A stretch of 40,799 nt of DNA from Candidatus Falkowbacteria bacterium LH_S3. Lineage in GTDB: Bacteria > Patescibacteriota > Patescibacteriia > Patescibacteriales > JAGXOH01. Of this stretch, positions 31,795-38,407 are shown piece after piece; the first letter of the stretch is position 1; every line of letters begins with the position of its first letter. The stretch is from NCBI GenBank assembly GCA_023659985.1, contig JAGXOH010000003.1:1-40799 (forward strand), read 5' to 3'. Made by a program: the position numbers and the translations under genes. Below the pieces are notes generated by a model. It was not told the DNA's origin. It searched no databases and saw only the letters and a program-made list of their open reading frames with translations.

Positions 31795-33306
31795 TTAGGA
31801 GCCGAAAAGCTCTTCAACTTTTCTAAATTCATCTCCAATGTCATCCCTTTTATCCAAACGATTTCCCTTGGAATTTTCTCTAGGAATAACTCTTACTTTA
31901 GCATTGATGAAAGCATTCTTGATCTTCTGCTGAAGTTCTTTAACAACTTCACCTTCACTCCGCTCCTCTTTAATTGTTACATTAGATACCAGGTAAACAA
32001 CCCTGGTTCCATCTGAAAAAAATCCTTTTTCTTTAGAGTATCCAACACCTGATGGAACAACTTGAATCCCTTTTTTTTGAAAGTAATCAAAATCAATTTC
32101 AAGTGGCTCTCCTTTTGTATAGGATCCAGGATAACCTCTTTGTCCATCAGGTCCACCGGGTCCAACCACTAACGCAACACAAATTGAAATCTGGCTATTC
32201 CTGATCTCAGGACGAACTATATCAAAGTTTCCTTCAATCGCTGCCTGAAAAAGTGAACCAAGATTTCTAATTCGTTTTATCATCGGCTGCCATTCCGGTT
32301 CTCCAGGACGGACATTAACTTCCGATACTTGAATTGAGATTGGTCTTCCCTTATTGTCTATTTTCACAAAACATCCAGGATAGAGGACACAAGGCCTCAA
32401 GTGGTCCTTCTCTTTAAGAAATTGTATAAGAGGCATTGCAATTTGTTCTTTAACCATCTTCCTGAGGCGAAGAGATTCAAAGGGATGTGGAGAAATACTC
32501 CCCATACCTCCAGTAATAGGGTTTTGCGTTCCTCTTTCAGCAGCATATCTTTCTGGATAATCCATAGCAGTTGGCAACATACGAAATCTGCCATATCTGT
32601 CAACAAGAATAGTAAAGCTTATTTCCACTCCACTCATCAAAGACTCAATAAGCAATGGCCATTCTTTGTTGCTGTGAATTCTCTTGTAGTTGCTTTGATA
32701 ATCACGGATCAATTGATCGTAAACTGGTTTTATATCAAAAATTTTTTGGATCAATCTGGCTCCTTTGCCTCCTGCGCTATAGGGGTATTTCAATACAGCA
32801 CCACCGTAATCCTGGACTAGAGAAATGCATATCTTACGAATTTTTTCAAAATTCTTAGCATCTACTTTAAACCATTTGTCAGCTACTGGTATTTTAAATT
32901 CATCGCAGTAATATTTTGTCCAGATCTTGTCACCTTCTAGTCTGGCAGCCTTCGAGGTCAAGCCAATCACCTTGTCGCCATAGCCTACTTCAATAAGCCT
33001 ATCCACAAAACCCTCAAAAAGCAAGTCTTCCGGCATTGGAACAACGCAATCAAGTTCGCCATTTTTCAAAGCTTTCAGTGTTGCCTGAAAATAGGCTTCA
33101 ACAGAATTGTCTTCAGTTGGAATGAAGTCAATTGGGTGACCAAGTTTTTTCTGAAATTCAGGCTGTCCAGAAGTTCCACGAACAATAATTCCCTTATAAC
33201 GACCACTTTCCACTTCGCTTTTGGCAGTAGAAACCACTTGAGCGCTTAAATAAGTCCTGCCGTCGGTTCCTGCAAATCCGATTTTGTAATCACTTGTTAT
33301 TTTCAT
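31795..33306 (-). CDS. PurD-like ATP-grasp protein (divergent phosphoribosylamine-glycine ligase homologue)
   Basis: A 503-aa protein with the order of domains seen in PurD, which is usually about 425 aa. An N-terminal Rossmann-like part comes first (KIGFAGTDGRTYLSAQVV, not the usual GGREHA). The ATP-grasp core follows, with SAGGKGAR (177-184), ESLMSGVEIS (221-230), GGMGSISPHP (266-275) and SEVNVRPGEPE (328-338, PurD has the equivalent EFNVRFGDPE). The C-domain string GYPGSYTKGEPLEI (391-404) follows. The core residues look intact, so ATP-dependent ligation is likely, but the substrate may not be phosphoribosylamine; no other purine genes are present. Upstream in frame lie ten codons copied from the NYN gene's start, with ATG changed to ATA. 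AGAGGA directly touches the ATG at 33304-33306. GC content looks higher than that of core genes. Confidence 0.72.
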   Translation of the reverse strand: MKITSDYKIGFAGTDGRTYLSAQVVSTAKSEVESGRYKGIIVRGTSGQPEFQKKLGHPIDFIPTEDNSVEAYFQATLKALKNGELDCVVPMPEDLLFEGFVDRLIEVGYGDKVIGLTSKAARLEGDKIWTKYYCDEFKIPVADKWFKVDAKNFEKIRKICISLVQDYGGAVLKYPYSAGGKGARLIQKIFDIKPVYDQLIRDYQSNYKRIHSNKEWPLLIESLMSGVEISFTILVDRYGRFRMLPTAMDYPERYAAERGTQNPITGGMGSISPHPFESLRLRKMVKEQIAMPLIQFLKEKDHLRPCVLYPGCFVKIDNKGRPISIQVSEVNVRPGEPEWQPMIKRIRNLGSLFQAAIEGNFDIVRPEIRNSQISICVALVVGPGGPDGQRGYPGSYTKGEPLEIDFDYFQKKGIQVVPSGVGYSKEKGFFSDGTRVVYLVSNVTIKEERSEGEVVKELQQKIKNAFINAKVRVIPRENSKGNRLDKRDDIGDEFRKVEELFGS

Positions 33307-33311
33307 TCCTC

Positions 33312-33480
33312 TTTTTGTTTTGTTTATTTTTCTGTTAAATATATCTATTTCTCTATTTCCAAAAACTAAATTTTCATTCTTTTTTTCGACTTTTTAGTTA
33401 TCCACATTTTTATTTCTTGACAAGTAATATTGGCTTGATATACTGATAATGTCTTTCGGTTCTAGATAGAACCGTTAGGG
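33312..33480. repeat. 169-bp direct repeat, copy A
   Basis: Matches 34085-34253 with eight differences by eye, all transitions (about 95% identity), no gaps. It contains the divergent promoter region, the 5' part of the small RNA, and the region corresponding to the first codons of the NYN gene (start codon lost here: ATA). Confidence 0.92.
33417..33444 (+). promoter_or_regulatory. promoter of small RNA A, TTGACA-16-TATACT
   Basis: -35 TTGACA at 33417-33422 and -10 TATACT at 33439-33444, spacer 16 bp. Conserved in copy B. TTGACAA is nearly self-complementary (TTGTCAA on the other strand), so the -35 could serve a back-to-back minus-strand promoter as well. Confidence 0.7.
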
Positions 33481-33522
33481 TTATACATCCTAGGGCCACC
33501 CTCTTAGTTGAGGGTGGTTTTT
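33451..33522 (+). ncRNA. small structured RNA A (about 72 nt)
   Basis: Bounded by the promoter at 33417-33444 and the terminator at 33496-33522. It contains a perfect hairpin CGGTTCT-AGAT-AGAACCG (33457-33474), conserved GTTAGGGT and TACATCC segments, and the terminator. No ORF of note. Copy B has the same plan with a changed hairpin loop and an unrelated terminator stem. It is transcribed divergently from the PurD-like gene and towards the 3' end of the NYN gene. The RNA family is not recognised. Confidence 0.6.
33496..33522 (+). terminator. Rho-independent terminator of small RNA A
   Basis: Perfect 8-bp stem CCACCCTC / GAGGGTGG, loop TTAGTT, then five T residues. The NYN stop lies 9 bp further on the other strand. 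Confidence 0.88.
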
Positions 33523-33530
33523 GTTTATAC

Positions 33531-34115
33531 TCATTCATTTTCGCGATATTTTAAATCCTTTCCCCATAATTCATTTATATCTTTCAAATCAAAGTAATCA
33601 TCCCCGCTGGTTTTTAGTTCGTGAGAGATATTATCTTTTGACGAAAAGATATAGACCTTTTTGCCACTGTTTTTCAAATAATTCACTAATGCTAAAAAAT
33701 CGGCGTCACCACTGAAAAAGATCGCTATGTTATATTTCTGGATGTTATGCATTGCGTCAATCGTTATTTCCACATCCATATTTCCTTTTTCTATGATAGA
33801 TTCTCCACTTTCGCTAATAACAGAGATTCTTTTTAACTCTTTTTTTCTTACGATAAAACCAAGCCCTTTCTTGAGATAAGTAAAAAATTTATGCTTTCCA
33901 TCCAAGTCATAATCTCTTGTCCCTGCTTTTGGATAAGCGTCATAATAAAAAATTTCAACTTGGTCTGCATTAAAATTTCTCCTAAAATAATCTTTAAGAG
34001 TTTTGTATTCAATAAACTTTTTTACCGATTTGACCGCATTCCAAATATTTGAAGCGTCAATAAAAACATACACTGTGTTTTCTGTTTTTGTTTTGTTTAT
34101 TTTTCTGTTAAACAT
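33531..34115 (-). CDS. NYN-domain (PIN-like, LabA/DUF88 type) putative ribonuclease
   Basis: A 194-aa protein with the acidic residues of the NYN fold: VYVFIDASNIWN (D20, N23), GNMDVEITIDAM (D114) and FFSGDADFLALVNYLK (D137, D139), followed by KVYIFSS. NYN proteins are metal-dependent endoribonucleases of the PIN superfamily; some act in RNA processing, others as toxins or defence effectors. The gene's first ten codons lie within repeat copy B, and a small RNA is transcribed divergently from the same region. No partner antitoxin protein is seen. Confidence 0.8.
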   Translation of the reverse strand: MFNRKINKTKTENTVYVFIDASNIWNAVKSVKKFIEYKTLKDYFRRNFNADQVEIFYYDAYPKAGTRDYDLDGKHKFFTYLKKGLGFIVRKKELKRISVISESGESIIEKGNMDVEITIDAMHNIQKYNIAIFFSGDADFLALVNYLKNSGKKVYIFSSKDNISHELKTSGDDYFDLKDINELWGKDLKYRENE

Positions 34116-34253
34116 ATCTATTTCTCTATTTCCAAAAATTAAATTTTTGTTCTTTTTTTCGACTTTTTAGTTACCCACATTTTTACTTCTTGACAAGTAA
34201 TATTGGCTTAATATACTGATAATGTCTTTCGGTTCTGGATAGAACCGTTAGGG
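34085..34253. repeat. 169-bp direct repeat, copy B
   Basis: Second copy of the element at 33312-33480, same orientation. Here the minus strand keeps the ATG of the NYN gene. Confidence 0.92.
34190..34217 (+). promoter_or_regulatory. promoter of small RNA B, TTGACA-16-TATACT
   Basis: -35 TTGACA at 34190-34195 and -10 TATACT at 34212-34217, same 16-bp spacing as in copy A. Confidence 0.7.
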
Positions 34254-34295
34254 TACTACATCCAAGAGCAGTCCTCCTCGCGGAGGGCTGTTTTT
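34224..34295 (+). ncRNA. small structured RNA B (about 72 nt)
   Basis: Same plan as RNA A: hairpin CGGTTCT-GGAT-AGAACCG (34230-34247), then GTTAGGGT and TACATCC, then a terminator of different sequence. That the terminator diverges while the 5' hairpin is kept points to a function in the 5' part. It is transcribed divergently from the NYN gene. Confidence 0.6.
34269..34295 (+). terminator. Rho-independent terminator of small RNA B
   Basis: 9-bp stem CAGTCCTCC / GGAGGGCTG with one G-T wobble, loop TCGC, then five T residues. Confidence 0.88.
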
Positions 34296-34324
34296 ATTTC
34301 TTTCCCTCTTTATACTTTAATTCT

Positions 34325-34585
34325 TTACCCCAAATATCTTCTTCTATTCTTAATAAACATCTTACCATAACCATAGTAAGTTTTTAAATATTTTTCTCGA
34401 TGAGTGGCATCTTGCTGGTTTAAACAAGATTCATAATATATTAGTTTTAATGGCCTCCTATCTTTTGTTGACTCAATTAATCCTTTTTTATGTTGCTCAA
34501 ATCTTAATTTTAAATTTTCGGTATATCCAATATAAAACTTTTTGTCTTTCATTGACTACAAAACAACTAAATAAGTTGCTGATCC
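34325..34585 (-). pseudogene. GIY-YIG nuclease family gene cut by an amber codon
   Basis: From the ATG at 34552 a 75-aa product (KFYIGYTENLKLRFEQHKKG and on, to KYLKTYYGYGKMFIKNR) matches the UvrC-type single-domain GIY-YIG family from its second motif (FYIG) to the normal C-terminus. The first motif strand is missing. Directly upstream, the frame reads ATYLVVL, then TAG, then SMKDKKFY; the family usually has YxYVLxS here, so the TAG seems to replace a sense codon. Upstream of that a start is not found. The protein as it stands would lack the catalytic tyrosine of the GIY strand. Such genes are often mobile. The lower boundary is sure, the upper one is approximate. Confidence 0.6.
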
Positions 34586-34608
34586 GTAGTGATTAACTCA
34601 ACTTGTTT

Positions 34609-35481
34609 TTATTCACCTTTTGATACTTCTCGCACGAATACACTGTAAGTTTCGCCACTATCTAAAATAATCTTGATAACCTTGCCATTTACTTCAACAG
34701 AGGTGACTTTTTGACCCTCAATTCCTTCTTTAATTCCAGATAATCCGTCCGTGATTTGTTTCTCATGTTGTTCTTTAGCAGTGCCAATTTCAGACGGTTC
34801 GCCAAAATTTAATCCCAACGGTAATTCTTCCTCATGAGAAATGCCAATTTCGGTTTTAGCCGGCCCGAACTTGCTGGCTGGTTGGTAAAAACCAACACCT
34901 GGAATATTCTTGTAGTGTCTGTATCCTGCGGCAATCGTATGGGTCAAATAGAGAGGTCCACGACCGGAAATTAACACGGGTTTTGAAGGATCAACGTCAG
35001 GAGGAATGACTTTGTCCAAATCCTCAACCTTAAAATCGCCCGCGAGATTAAACTCAACAAGAGTATAATCTTCAGTTTCTTTTTTGACCCATGTAAATCC
35101 TTCTGGCCCGCGCCCTTCGCCTTCAGGTAATGGCTCTAAAACTTTAGTCTCACCCTTGGTCATTTCCCCTTCTGCGTCTTTTGACATGTAGGTGAAATAT
35201 CCCTCTGCCGGGTGCACGCCGTGCAACAAACTGGCAATTACCCCGGGCGAAGCAACACCGTCAATAACAATGCCTTCGGCTTTTTCATCGCGAGCAAATT
35301 TTTCAGCGTATTCGTACGCCAATCGGTCATGCTCCGGACCAAAAGTAATGCGGCCCTGTTGATCGGGTTGTAACCCAATCTCGCGGGCAAAATCGTTAAT
35401 CGACAACTTTTCAATTTTTGACTCGCCTTCTTTGATTTCTTGAGGCATCTGTGCCTCAGGTGTGAAATTTTTTTCGTTCAT
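34609..35481 (-). CDS. protein with Csx3-like domain and a second, degenerate Csx3-like lobe
   Basis: A 290-aa cytoplasmic protein. Residues about 136-216 resemble Csx3/Crn3, a CARF-superfamily protein that binds RNA tails and cleaves cyclic tetra-adenylate: YTLVEFNLAGDF, IPPDVDPSKPVLISGRGPLY, then GYRHYKNIPGVGFYQPAS and IGISH. From memory of the archaeal Csx3, the catalytic His (H189 here) is kept, but the Asp of VAVYDPR is Gln (Q200). Residues about 42-117 show a similar pattern (IVIDGVASPGVIASLLHGVHPAEGYFTY), suggesting an internal duplication in place of a homodimer. A C-terminal beta unit (VTSVEVNGKVIKIILDSGE) follows. The ribosome site is good (AAGGA, 9 nt). The gene is clearly richer in G+C than core neighbours. 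No cas genes or CRISPR array lie in the window. Confidence 0.6.
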   Translation of the reverse strand: MNEKNFTPEAQMPQEIKEGESKIEKLSINDFAREIGLQPDQQGRITFGPEHDRLAYEYAEKFARDEKAEGIVIDGVASPGVIASLLHGVHPAEGYFTYMSKDAEGEMTKGETKVLEPLPEGEGRGPEGFTWVKKETEDYTLVEFNLAGDFKVEDLDKVIPPDVDPSKPVLISGRGPLYLTHTIAAGYRHYKNIPGVGFYQPASKFGPAKTEIGISHEEELPLGLNFGEPSEIGTAKEQHEKQITDGLSGIKEGIEGQKVTSVEVNGKVIKIILDSGETYSVFVREVSKGE

Positions 35482-35513
35482 AGTATTTGTCCTTTCTAAA
35501 AATTAAATTCCGG

Positions 35514-35621
35514 TCAGATCTTCAAAACTAACTTAAACCCTATTTCAGTTAGATAGTTAAATTGCTTGACACGACCGGCGATTATTCCATTGATCAATAA
35601 TTGCAAAAAAACATCTGTCAT
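35514..35621 (-). pseudogene. 35-codon ORF resembling a permease N-terminus
   Basis: ATG at 35621 just after the stop of the broken regulator opens a 35-aa frame whose first part, VFLQLLINGIIAG, resembles the start of LivH-type branched-chain amino acid permeases. It then diverges and stops. Likely a gene fragment. The match is short and could be chance. Confidence 0.22.
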
Positions 35622-35622
35622 T

Positions 35623-35838
35623 TTATTGTATTAAATTATCTAAATTGACGCTAAGCGCTTTGGCTATTTTTGCACGGTGTTCATTGTTGGACTTTGAATT
35701 GCACCTGACTCTATTTTAATAATCGTATTATGAGAAATATCAGCGAGTTTGGACAATTTGTCCTACGCCAAATTCCGTTGTTTCCGCAACTTTTTTATAT
35801 TCTTCGCTATTGTTGTTTTTTGTTTTAGATACAGACAT
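35623..35838 (-). pseudogene. XRE/HTH_3 regulator, multiply frameshifted
   Basis: Minus-strand ATG at 35838 reads MSVSKTKNNNSEEYKKVAE. After a frameshift the sequence contains the unmistakable helix-turn-helix DKLSKLADISHNTIIKIESG, preceded by an in-frame TAG. A further shift is needed to join PTMNTV to KIAKALSVNLDNLI before the TAA at 35623-35625. At least two indels and one nonsense codon separate the pieces. It was probably the regulator of the island and is now dead. Confidence 0.75.
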
Positions 35839-35932
35839 TTGGCGGTTTTAATTAACTGATAATAGCACCTGATTGGGCGATTTTCCACTCAAACCGCAAT
35901 GAGCCAAATTATTGTAATAGATTCCACAATCT

Positions 35933-35950
35933 AAGCTTATAATTAAGCTT
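35933..35950. promoter_or_regulatory. palindrome AAGCTTA-TAAT-TAAGCTT
   Basis: A perfect 7-bp inverted repeat with a TAAT centre, also containing TATAAT, about 95 bp before the start of the broken XRE-type regulator. It fits an autoregulatory operator, by position only. Confidence 0.35.
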
Positions 35951-35990
35951 ACAGACATTCTTAACCCCGATTTTGTCATAAAAAGATTCT

Positions 35991-36067
35991 TGGTCGGGGA
36001 TGTGGGACTTGAACCCACGACCTCCACAACCCGAATGTGGCGCCCTAGCCATCTGGGCCAATCCCCG
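35991..36067 (-). tRNA. tRNA-Pro (anticodon CGG), CCA encoded
   Basis: On the minus strand: acceptor CGGGGAT/ATCCCCG, D-arm GCCC/GGGC, anticodon arm CCACA-TTCGGGT-TGTGG, T-arm GTGGG-TTCAAGT-CCCAC, discriminator A (35994), then CCA (35991-35993). Its 3' end points to the accessory island at 31.4-35.9 kb, the usual polarity of tRNA-associated integration. Confidence 0.96.
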
Positions 36068-36123
36068 CTGAATAATTTTCAATTCACAATTTCTAATTAT
36101 CTCAACTATTCTTGATCCAATTT

Positions 36124-36534
36124 CTATTTTATCACTTCTCCTTCAATGCTATTTCTACCGCCACCATGCCTACCAGATCCATAACTATCGTCCTTTGTCT
36201 TTCTTATGAATTGATTTAACATATAACCGAACACAGATAATACTATACTAAAAAGAATAGCGGGAAACAAACCATTTACGTAAAAACCCTGAATAATAGA
36301 GGATGTAAGAAGGACCAATAAGGCATTTATTACAAAAGTAAACAACCCCAAGGTCAAAACATTAACCGGCAAAGTTAAAATAAACAAAATCGGCTTTAAA
36401 ATCATATTAAAAACACCTAAAAATACAGCCACCCACAAAGCTGCCCACAAACCCCCGATTTCCACTCCGGGTATGATGTAGCCGGCGATAAGTACAGCCA
36501 AAGCTGTCATAAACCATTTTACAAATAAATTCAT
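36124..36534 (-). CDS. phage holin family 4-like (PF04020) membrane protein
   Basis: A 136-aa protein with four hydrophobic segments and the family pattern FLGVFNMILKPILFILTLPVNVLTLGLFTFVINALLV, given here for its NxxxKPxLxxLTLPxxxxTLGLFxxxxNA core. The family is widespread in bacterial chromosomes and its function is uncertain; the holin name is historical. The C-terminal tail is glycine- and charge-rich. It follows rseP by 16 bp on the same strand. Confidence 0.85.
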   Translation of the reverse strand: MNLFVKWFMTALAVLIAGYIIPGVEIGGLWAALWVAVFLGVFNMILKPILFILTLPVNVLTLGLFTFVINALLVLLTSSIIQGFYVNGLFPAILFSIVLSVFGYMLNQFIRKTKDDSYGSGRHGGGRNSIEGEVIK

Positions 36535-36550
36535 AAAGGTGATCTAATTA

Positions 36551-37684
36551 CTAAAAAAAGCGACTTATATCATGGAAGGTTACCACTAATATCAATAAAA
36601 GTAAGAAAATAAAACCAAAATTATGAAATAAAGCTTCAGTTTCTTTTTTTACCGGACAACCCTTGATCTTTTCAATAATCAAAAATAATATTCTGCCTCC
36701 ATCCAAAGCAGGAAAAGGGATAAAATTAATAATAGCCAGATTAACCGAAAGCAAAGCCACAAATTGCATTAAATAAGCAATTCCCATCTCAGCCACTTGA
36801 CCAGTTAAGGAAGCTATGCCAACCGGACCGGCTACTTGTTGGGCAACTCCGCTATCTCCAACTATTAATCCCTTTATTAACCCCACCAGAGCCAAGATTA
36901 TAGTTACTATTAATAAACCAGTAGTTTTAATACCTTCCCAGATACCTGTAAAAAAAGAATATTTTACCAAACCAGTAGTAACCAATGCTACTCCCACTCC
37001 TTCCCGATCAGTGCCAGATAAAGACTGCGGTTCAATATTAAAAGTTACATCCTTATCTCCTCTGCTTATTTTATAAATCAATTCTTCATCGCAATGGCTA
37101 TCTACAAAATCCTGTATCTTAGATACATCTTCAAATTTTTGTCCATTAATACTAACTATAATATCAGCCATTTTCATCCCTGCCTCCTTAGCCGGAGATT
37201 GAGGCAGAACCTTTACTACCTGTATCTTTTTATCAGAAACAATAGCATTGCTTCCTATGTCATTATTTATGGCCTTAGGAATTCCAGTTATAGATCCGAT
37301 GGAAAACAAAACAGCCGCCAATACTATATTCATAGCCACTCCGGCTGAAAGAATAATAGCTCTTTTCCAAATTTTTTTGGAAGCGAAACTGTCTGATGAT
37401 TGCTTATCTTCCCCGTCTTCGCCTTTTATTTTAACAAATCCTCCTAATGGAATCCAATTAACCGAATAAACAGTATCATCCGTATCTTGCACTTCTTTTT
37501 TCCCCAAAACCTTTTTCCACTTACCTTCTTTATTTTTATAAAAACCAAAAATCCGCGGAGGAAAACCAAAACCAAACTCCTCAGCTTTTACCCCGAATCG
37601 CTTAGCTACCCAAAAATGGCCGAATTCATGGACAAAAACCAAAACAGACAAAACCAAAATAAAAATTATAGCAGTAAAAAACAT
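36551..37684 (-). CDS. rseP: site-2 protease family, RseP-like (M50)
   Basis: An intramembrane zinc metalloprotease that cuts transmembrane segments of anti-sigma factors or remnant signal peptides. The 377-aa product has VHEFGHFW (H19-E20-x-x-H23) in the first helix, a PDZ domain about residues 155-210 (VLPQSPAKEAGMKMADIIVSINGQ), the conserved VAGPVGIA, and the third metal ligand in NFIPFPALDGGRILF in a late helix. Length is within the family range. It stands between frr and the holin-like gene, in the same direction. Confidence 0.94.
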   Translation of the reverse strand: MFFTAIIFILVLSVLVFVHEFGHFWVAKRFGVKAEEFGFGFPPRIFGFYKNKEGKWKKVLGKKEVQDTDDTVYSVNWIPLGGFVKIKGEDGEDKQSSDSFASKKIWKRAIILSAGVAMNIVLAAVLFSIGSITGIPKAINNDIGSNAIVSDKKIQVVKVLPQSPAKEAGMKMADIIVSINGQKFEDVSKIQDFVDSHCDEELIYKISRGDKDVTFNIEPQSLSGTDREGVGVALVTTGLVKYSFFTGIWEGIKTTGLLIVTIILALVGLIKGLIVGDSGVAQQVAGPVGIASLTGQVAEMGIAYLMQFVALLSVNLAIINFIPFPALDGGRILFLIIEKIKGCPVKKETEALFHNFGFIFLLLLILVVTFHDISRFF

Positions 37685-37764
37685 ATTCTTTGAAGTTAAA
37701 ACTTATATCCCCATATTCTAAGATAAACCACATTTTCAGTAAATTCCTAAAAAAAAATAATTTG

Positions 37765-38319
37765 CTAAATATGCATTATATCTTCTTCTTTTTTATCCCT
37801 TATTTGCTTTAATGAATTATTCTTGTTATCTATTTCTTCGTCTAATTCTTTTATGCATCTGAATTTATCATCCTCGGTTATTTCTTTGTTCTTTTCCGCA
37901 TCTTCTATATCACTCTTAATCTCATCTCTTATATGCCTTATGGAAATGCGCGCATTTTCTAATTTTTCATTCAACTTCTTAACCATATCTTTTCTTTTTT
38001 CCTCAGTCATCTCCGGAATACTCACTCTGATTTTTTCGCCCTCATTGCCAACATTAACTCCCAAATCAGCTGTCTCAATAGCTTTTTCCACGTTTCTTAT
38101 TGTATTTTTATCCCAAGGCACTACCACCAAAGTTCTAGGGTCTTCCATATTGATGTTTGCCAAAGCTTTCAGAGGGCTATTTATGCCGTAAACCTCCACT
38201 TGCACCCCTTCTAAAAGCGAAGGACTGGCTCGCCCTGTTCTCAAAGTTTTGATATTGGTTTTGAAATGCTCTATGGCATTATCAAAATCGTTTTCCCGTT
38301 CACTAATATATTCATTCAT
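37765..38319 (-). CDS. frr: ribosome recycling factor
   Basis: Splits post-termination ribosomes together with EF-G. The 184-aa product shows the RRF signature: LRTGRASPSLLEGVQVEVYG, PLKALANINMEDPRTLVVVPWDKN, GEKIRVSIPEMTEEKRKDMVK and RDEIKSDIEDAEKNKEITEDD, each mentioned in part only as family markers. Length is standard. It precedes rseP by 80 bp; frr-rseP proximity is common, as in many bacteria. Confidence 0.96.
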   Translation of the reverse strand: MNEYISERENDFDNAIEHFKTNIKTLRTGRASPSLLEGVQVEVYGINSPLKALANINMEDPRTLVVVPWDKNTIRNVEKAIETADLGVNVGNEGEKIRVSIPEMTEEKRKDMVKKLNEKLENARISIRHIRDEIKSDIEDAEKNKEITEDDKFRCIKELDEEIDNKNNSLKQIRDKKEEDIMHI

Positions 38320-38407
38320 AAAATATTTAGCTCCAACATTTAATACACAATAAGGAAATTAAATGTTGTTAATTATTATATTATGATTTAGCAATTGCAA
38401 TGGAAAA

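Noticed and set aside
33398..33406. Perfect DnaA box TTATCCACA upstream of the small RNA A promoter (TTACCCACA in copy B)
   Set aside because: A single box with no cluster, no dnaA/dnaN and no AT-rich unwinding element of note; not evidence for an origin.
33531..34295. Classical type II toxin-antitoxin pair around the NYN gene
   Set aside because: No small partner protein overlaps or adjoins it; the only close partner is the small RNA, so a protein antitoxin is not supported.
36124..36534. Prophage remnant because of a holin-family protein
   Set aside because: This family is common on chromosomes outside phages, and no other phage gene is present nearby.
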